Part shown: positions 60,651 through 64,000 of the stretch, one piece after another
Layout of the letters: every line of letters begins with the position of its first letter
How positions within the stretch are numbered: position 1 is the first letter of the stretch
Source of the DNA: an uncultured Clostridia bacterium
Lineage (GTDB): Bacteria; Bacillota; Clostridia; TANB77; CAG-508
DNA: 64,000 nucleotides
NCBI GenBank assembly: GCA_910589185.1
Contig: CAJUSU010000003.1
Span: 4,422 to 68,421 of the forward strand
Direction: 5' to 3'
Position numbers and translations under genes: made by a program
Notes under the pieces: generated by a model
Database searches by the model: none
Told to the model about the DNA's origin: nothing
The model's input: only the letters and a program-made list of their open reading frames with translations

Positions 60651-62654
60651 TTATAAAATTGACATTTCCTTTTCTTTAACCATTTCACAAATCAATTCTG
60701 CTGATTTTTCTACACCTAGTTTATCACTATTAATGCAAATATCATAATTGCTATAATCTTTCCATTCTTTTTCTGTATAATGTTTATAATGATTGCTTCT
60801 TAATTTATCAATTCTCTTAATTTCTTTTTCAGATTTTATCTTATCAAATCCATAAATTTCAGTTGCTCTTTTCACTTTATCTTCCATATTGCTATAAATA
60901 AAGACCTTTAATACATCTTTTCTATCTTTTAAAATAAAGTCTGCACATCTACCAATAATAACACTTGACTCTTTATCAGCTAATTCTTTAATTAATTCTG
61001 ATTCTTTTAAAAACAAATCATCACTGTTATTTAATCCTATATAATATCCATTATTAAAGTTGCTGAATTTACTCATTTTTTGTTCATTTGCTTCAATATA
61101 TTCTTCAGATAGCCCTGTTTCTTGTGCCAATTTTTCTATGAAATCTTTATCATAAAATTTAATTCCTAATTTGTCAGCAATTAGTCTTCCAACATATCTT
61201 CCACCTGAACCATACTCTCTAGCTATTGTAATAACAATATGATGATTTAATTGATTGTCTGTGCTAGTATCATCTATCAAAGCCTTGCTTTCCACTTTCT
61301 TTTCGCCTAATTTTCTTAGTTCTAAAACTAACAATATAACAGCAATAACAAACGCTAATCCATCTGCCATTGGTCCTGAGTATAGTAATCCTTTAAGTCC
61401 AAAAGCTTTCCCTAAAATAATCATAGCTGGAATTAAGAATAATACTTGTCTTGATAGTGATAAAATTGCACTTTTCACGCTTTTTCCAATCGCTTGGAAG
61501 AAAATACCTGCTGGTATTTGAATTCCATTGCAAATACATAATAACAAATAAGTTCTAAATGCAATGCATGCAAATTCCATATAATTTTCATCTCCACTAC
61601 CAAAAATAGAGATTAATTGTTCTGGAATTGCTTGGAATAAAACAAATGCTATAGTACTAATTACTAAGCTACAACCTAAAACTGCTTTCAAAGTTTTCTT
61701 TACTCTATCATATTTTCCTGCACCATAGTTATACCCAATGATTGGCTGTGAACCTGCTGCAATTCCAATAATAATACTATTTAAAATTTGGCTAATCTTC
61801 ATAACAATTCCAAATACCGTAATTGGTATTTCAGAACCAAACTTAGACTCTGCACCATATTGCCCTAGTAGATTATTTTCAAACGCCATAACTACTACAA
61901 TACTCATTTGAGTAATAAAACTGCTAATTCCTAATGTAGATACTCTTTTAATGCTATTAAGTTGTGGTTTAAAAGTTTCTTTCTTCACTTGAATAGATTG
62001 GAATTTTCTAATATATAAAATATTCATTCCCAAAGTTAAAATTTGGCTAATGACTGTTGCTATCGCTGCTCCTTGTACTCCCATTTTAAATACAAAAATG
62101 AAAATTGGATCTAAAATAACATTTAAAACTGCTCCTAGTACCATTGAAGTCATTGCGTATTTAGGATTTCCATCTGCTCTAATAATAGAATTTAGAGTTG
62201 TTCCTATCATCATAAAAGGTAAACCTATGGCAATAATGTAGCCATAATTCAAGGCATATTCTCTTAAATTGTCAGTACAACCAAAGATGTTTAATAATTG
62301 TGGTAAAAAGATTAAAGTGATAGCACATAGTATCACGGCAACAACAATAGATATTAAAATTCCATTTGCAACGCCTTTACTAGCTTCCTCTTTTTTCTTT
62401 TCGCCTAACTTCAAACTCAAATAAGCTGATGCACCATCTCCAAACATTAATGAAAATGCTAAGCAAATCATCGTTAGTGGAAACACTACATTGGTTGCAC
62501 CATTTCCTAAATAGCCAACTCCCCAACCAATAAATATTTGGTCTACAATATTATATAGTGAGTTTACTAATAAAGAAATAATGCAAGGTATTGAGAATTT
62601 CTTGATTAATTTTCCTATTTTTTCTGTTCCTAAAATATTTTCTTCTTTTTCCAT
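60651..62654 (-). CDS. MATE-family efflux transporter fused to cytidylate-kinase-like domain
   Basis: The 667-residue fusion has residues 1-450 as a MATE/NorM-type drug:cation antiporter with about 12 membrane segments (KLIKKFSIPCIISLLVNSLY, FGDGASAYLSLKLGE, IRADGNPKYAMTSMV, AAGSQPIIGYNYGAG). Residues about 465-665 are a cytoplasmic cytidylate-kinase-like domain with P-loop VITIAREYGSGGRYVGRLIA and FYDKDFIEKLAQETGLSEEY, plus VIIGRCADFIL. Standalone cytidylate-kinase-like proteins are common in Clostridia. The fusion suggests phosphorylation coupled to export or regulation of transport by nucleotide. AAGGAGG precedes the ATG. Confidence 0.9.
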   Translation of the reverse strand: MEKEENILGTEKIGKLIKKFSIPCIISLLVNSLYNIVDQIFIGWGVGYLGNGATNVVFPLTMICLAFSLMFGDGASAYLSLKLGEKKKEEASKGVANGILISIVVAVILCAITLIFLPQLLNIFGCTDNLREYALNYGYIIAIGLPFMMIGTTLNSIIRADGNPKYAMTSMVLGAVLNVILDPIFIFVFKMGVQGAAIATVISQILTLGMNILYIRKFQSIQVKKETFKPQLNSIKRVSTLGISSFITQMSIVVVMAFENNLLGQYGAESKFGSEIPITVFGIVMKISQILNSIIIGIAAGSQPIIGYNYGAGKYDRVKKTLKAVLGCSLVISTIAFVLFQAIPEQLISIFGSGDENYMEFACIAFRTYLLLCICNGIQIPAGIFFQAIGKSVKSAILSLSRQVLFLIPAMIILGKAFGLKGLLYSGPMADGLAFVIAVILLVLELRKLGEKKVESKALIDDTSTDNQLNHHIVITIAREYGSGGRYVGRLIADKLGIKFYDKDFIEKLAQETGLSEEYIEANEQKMSKFSNFNNGYYIGLNNSDDLFLKESELIKELADKESSVIIGRCADFILKDRKDVLKVFIYSNMEDKVKRATEIYGFDKIKSEKEIKRIDKLRSNHYKHYTEKEWKDYSNYDICINSDKLGVEKSAELICEMVKEKEMSIL

Positions 62655-62699
62655 TTGTTCCTCCTTCTTTTTCTACTATGTATAAATATCTATAAACTC

Positions 62700-62714
62700 T
62701 GTTTATTATAAACA
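62700..62714. promoter_or_regulatory. Palindrome upstream of the MATE-kinase gene
   Basis: TGTTTAT-T-ATAAACA, a perfect 15-nt palindrome 46 nt upstream of the MATE start, is a possible operator for a local repressor. AT-rich context lowers confidence. Confidence 0.3.
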
Positions 62715-62737
62715 ATTGACTAAATTTTAGGTCACAT

Positions 62738-62765
62738 AAAAACACCTATTTTTACAGGTGTTTTT
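62738..62765 (-). terminator. Intrinsic terminator after rpmF
   Basis: Arms AACACCT (62741-62747) and AGGTGTT (62756-62762), extended by A-T pairs, form a hairpin ending in a T-run on the minus strand, about 60 nt past the L32 gene. Confidence 0.75.
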
Positions 62766-62825
62766 TTGCTACATTACAATTAATTTATAATCTTCATCTT
62801 GCAAAATATATATGAGATCTAGCCA

Positions 62826-63008
62826 TTAGTTTTCAGATTTTGCAACTACTTCTTTTCCATCATAATATCCACAATTTGGGCATACTCTATGTTGTAATAC
62901 TTTTTCGTGGCAATGTGGACAATCAACTAAATTTTGATTTTCTAATTTCCATGTAGATCTTTTTAAATGTGTTCTTGCTTTTGACCATCTTCTTTTTGGT
63001 TGTGCCAT
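62826..63008 (-). CDS. rpmF: 50S ribosomal protein L32
   Basis: The 60-residue protein begins MAQPKRRWSKARTHLKRSTW, and has the zinc-ribbon pair CPHC...CPNCGYY near 30-48 of the C+ form of L32. It is a component of the large ribosomal subunit near the peptidyl transferase region. It has a consensus promoter, an AAGGGAGG ribosome binding site and its own terminator. The DUF177/YceD gene that often precedes rpmF is not present here. Confidence 0.97.
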   Translation of the reverse strand: MAQPKRRWSKARTHLKRSTWKLENQNLVDCPHCHEKVLQHRVCPNCGYYDGKEVVAKSEN

Positions 63009-63081
63009 TTTAATTCCCTCCCTTGACTGTCATTCTTTGTATCTATATTTTAATTTGTTACATAAAATTTCGTACTATAAG

Positions 63082-63110
63082 ATTATACTAGTTTTTATTT
63101 TATTTGTCAA
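63082..63110 (-). promoter_or_regulatory. Consensus rpmF promoter
   Basis: On the minus strand, TTGACA (63105-63110), a 17-bp spacer and TATAAT (63082-63087) give a perfect sigma-A-type promoter about 75 nt before the L32 start. Confidence 0.85.
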
Positions 63111-63203
63111 CCGCTTTTTCCTATTTTCAAGATATTTTATTCTATTTTTTGAATACAATTACAGATATACACTAAAAATAAATTGTTCTTGTTCTTCCAC
63201 AAC

Positions 63204-63232
63204 TTGACATTTTCCTTATTTTATGTTAAGCT
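63204..63232 (+). promoter_or_regulatory. Probable promoter of the small plus-strand gene
   Basis: TTGACA (63204-63209), 17 bp, then TAAGCT (63227-63232) lie about 100 nt before the small gene. The -35 is perfect but the -10 is weak. Confidence 0.4.
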
Positions 63233-63333
63233 TAATAAGATTTCTATTGATTAAGGATACATTAAATTAAGTGTATCCAGATATAATAGGAATTGCGATC
63301 TTAGCAAACCATAAAACTTTGGAGGAAAACATT

Positions 63334-63534
63334 ATGAGCAAACAGTATCGTCAGAAACACGTTATGCAGATTCAACGAGTTTTAAGCGGCAAATGTAATT
63401 CAATTTCCATCTCCGCTTACCCAGGTGACATCAAATATCTGGAAAAGAACTACCCTGTGGAAGCATTTTTCATGGGATATATTCGTAAAATTCCCGGATT
63501 AGGTCGGTACAAAATCAAAATAAGGAAGATTTGA
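63334..63534 (+). CDS. Small basic hypothetical protein, compositionally distinct
   Basis: The 66-residue basic protein starts MSKQYRQKHVMQIQRVLSGK and ends LGRYKIKIRKI. I do not recognise it. GGAGG lies about 9 nt before ATG 63334. Its codon use (CGT, CAG, AGC, GGC, CCC) contrasts with the AT-rich surroundings, and it carries one of the few in-frame CGG codons in the window (63505-63507). It has its own promoter-like sequence and a very strong terminator. In these respects it resembles the small gene at 6745-7071, though the proteins are not similar. It may be mobile or foreign DNA. Confidence 0.6.
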   Translation: MSKQYRQKHVMQIQRVLSGKCNSISISAYPGDIKYLEKNYPVEAFFMGYIRKIPGLGRYKIKIRKI

Positions 63535-63561
63535 GCGAAGATTGCAACCCGAAACACAAAG

Positions 63562-63600
63562 CAGAGCGTTCTCGAAAGAGAACGCTCTGTTTATTTCTTA
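63562..63600 (+). terminator. Strong terminator with GAAA tetraloop
   Basis: A perfect 12-bp stem (CAGAGCGTTCTC, 63562-63573; complement 63578-63589) closed by a GAAA tetraloop and followed by TTTATTTCTT ends the small plus-strand gene. It may also serve ppdK from the other side. GC content is well above the local average. Confidence 0.85.
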
Positions 63601-63610
63601 TTATTTCTGT

Positions 63611-64000
63611 TTATCTAGGTTGTTTAATTGCTGCTTGAGCTGCTGCTAATCTTGCAATTGGAACTCTGAATGGTGAGCAAGATACATAAGTTAAACCAAC
63701 ATTATGGCAGAACTCAACTGTTGGTGGGTTTCCACCATGTTCTCCACAAATTCCTAAGTGAATGTCAGGTCTTGTTGCTTTACCCATATCAACAGCCATT
63801 TTTACTAATTTTCCAACACCAGTTTGGTCTAATTTGGCAAATGGATCTGATTCATAGATTTTCTTTTCATAGTAAGAACCTAAGAATTTTCCTGCATCAT
63901 CACGGCTAAATCCGAATGTCATTTGTGTTAAGTCATTTGTACCAAATGAGAAGAATTCAGCTTCTTTTGCAATTTCGTCAGCTGTTAATGCTGCTCTAGG
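63611..64000 (-). CDS. ppdK: Pyruvate, phosphate dikinase, C-terminal fragment
   Basis: The frame is open to the right edge, so only the last 129 codons are present. They encode the end of the PEP/pyruvate-binding barrel: AEFFSFGTNDLTQMTFGFSR, DAGKFLGSYYEKKIYESDPF, HLGICGEHGGNPPTVEFCHN and GLTYVSCSPFRVPIARLAAA. The Cys in GICGEHGG is the catalytic acid/base residue of PPDK. The enzyme interconverts pyruvate and phosphoenolpyruvate with ATP/AMP/PPi, important in anaerobic glycolysis. The ATG at 63920-63922 is internal, not a start. Confidence 0.96.
   Translation of the reverse strand, partial: PRAALTADEIAKEAEFFSFGTNDLTQMTFGFSRDDAGKFLGSYYEKKIYESDPFAKLDQTGVGKLVKMAVDMGKATRPDIHLGICGEHGGNPPTVEFCHNVGLTYVSCSPFRVPIARLAAAQAAIKQPR

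Larger units (their letters stand above)
63009..63333. other. 325-nt divergent intergenic region with two promoters
   Basis: This gap between rpmF (minus) and the small plus-strand gene holds the rpmF promoter (63082-63110) and a weaker plus-strand promoter (63204-63232). Between them is AT-rich sequence with no structure or reading frame I can support. Confidence 0.6.

Noticed and set aside
63271..63333. Upstream start for the small plus-strand gene
   Set aside because: The frame is open, but GGAGG points to ATG 63334 and the composition changes at that point.

Overview
The window is AT-rich and gene-dense. Nearly every gene is on the minus strand, with short gaps or overlaps and strong AGGAGG-type ribosome binding sites. 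Gram-positive teichoic-acid genes, VanS/OmpR-type signalling, FabI-dependent type II fatty acid synthesis, QueH, CptIN and HigBA modules, and PPDK together point to a low-GC Bacillota, most likely a gut-type Clostridia lineage. That placement is inference. No tRNA, rRNA, CRISPR or phage was seen.

Layout. 1-6.7 kb: 5' end of metK, a zinc-ribbon/TPR membrane protein, and an ABC transporter (ATPase + FtsX-type permease) followed by its histidine kinase and response regulator. A direct repeat with 11-bp period sits at the transporter promoter. 6.7-10 kb: a small self-contained gene cassette, two hypothetical genes, and a type III toxin-antitoxin locus (CptIN type). 10-20 kb: an eleven-gene fatty acid operon, in transcription order acyl-CoA/ACP synthetase, birA, fabD, fabG, fabF, accB, fabZ, accC, accD, accA, fabI. 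It contains no acpP or fabH. 20-36.9 kb: M23 peptidase, HigBA toxin-antitoxin, nitrilase, a degenerate aldo/keto reductase, lytic transglycosylase, polA, GtrII-like and APH-like genes, capA-like, queH, ruvB, a tagO/wecA-like gene, rpiA, NUDIX and tyrS. 36.9-54.1 kb: a cell-surface polymer region with acyltransferase 3, YfhO, three glycerophosphotransferase-type enzymes, a TarI-SDR fusion, the TagGH exporter, and a Dlt-like A-C-B-D cassette with unusual substrate-pocket residues. 54-64 kb: RNA methyltransferase, MscL with an N-terminal extension, HD and NUDIX enzymes, SurA-like and duplicated SH3 proteins, a MATE-kinase fusion, rpmF, a second small cassette, and the 3' end of ppdK.

The most striking observation is that three unrelated genes (tagO-like, tagG and cptN) each need a +1 frameshift at the same kind of site. 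At each site an in-frame CGG codon is followed by a purine, and skipping its C puts the ribosome on a glycine codon (GGA or GGG) in the frame that encodes the rest of the family. I found only six in-frame CGG codons in the window by eye, and three are at these breaks. This suggests that CGG is poorly decoded or unassigned here and used as a +1 frameshift signal. The other three CGG codons lie in apparently intact frames and argue against an absolute rule. Sequencing error cannot be excluded from the sequence alone.
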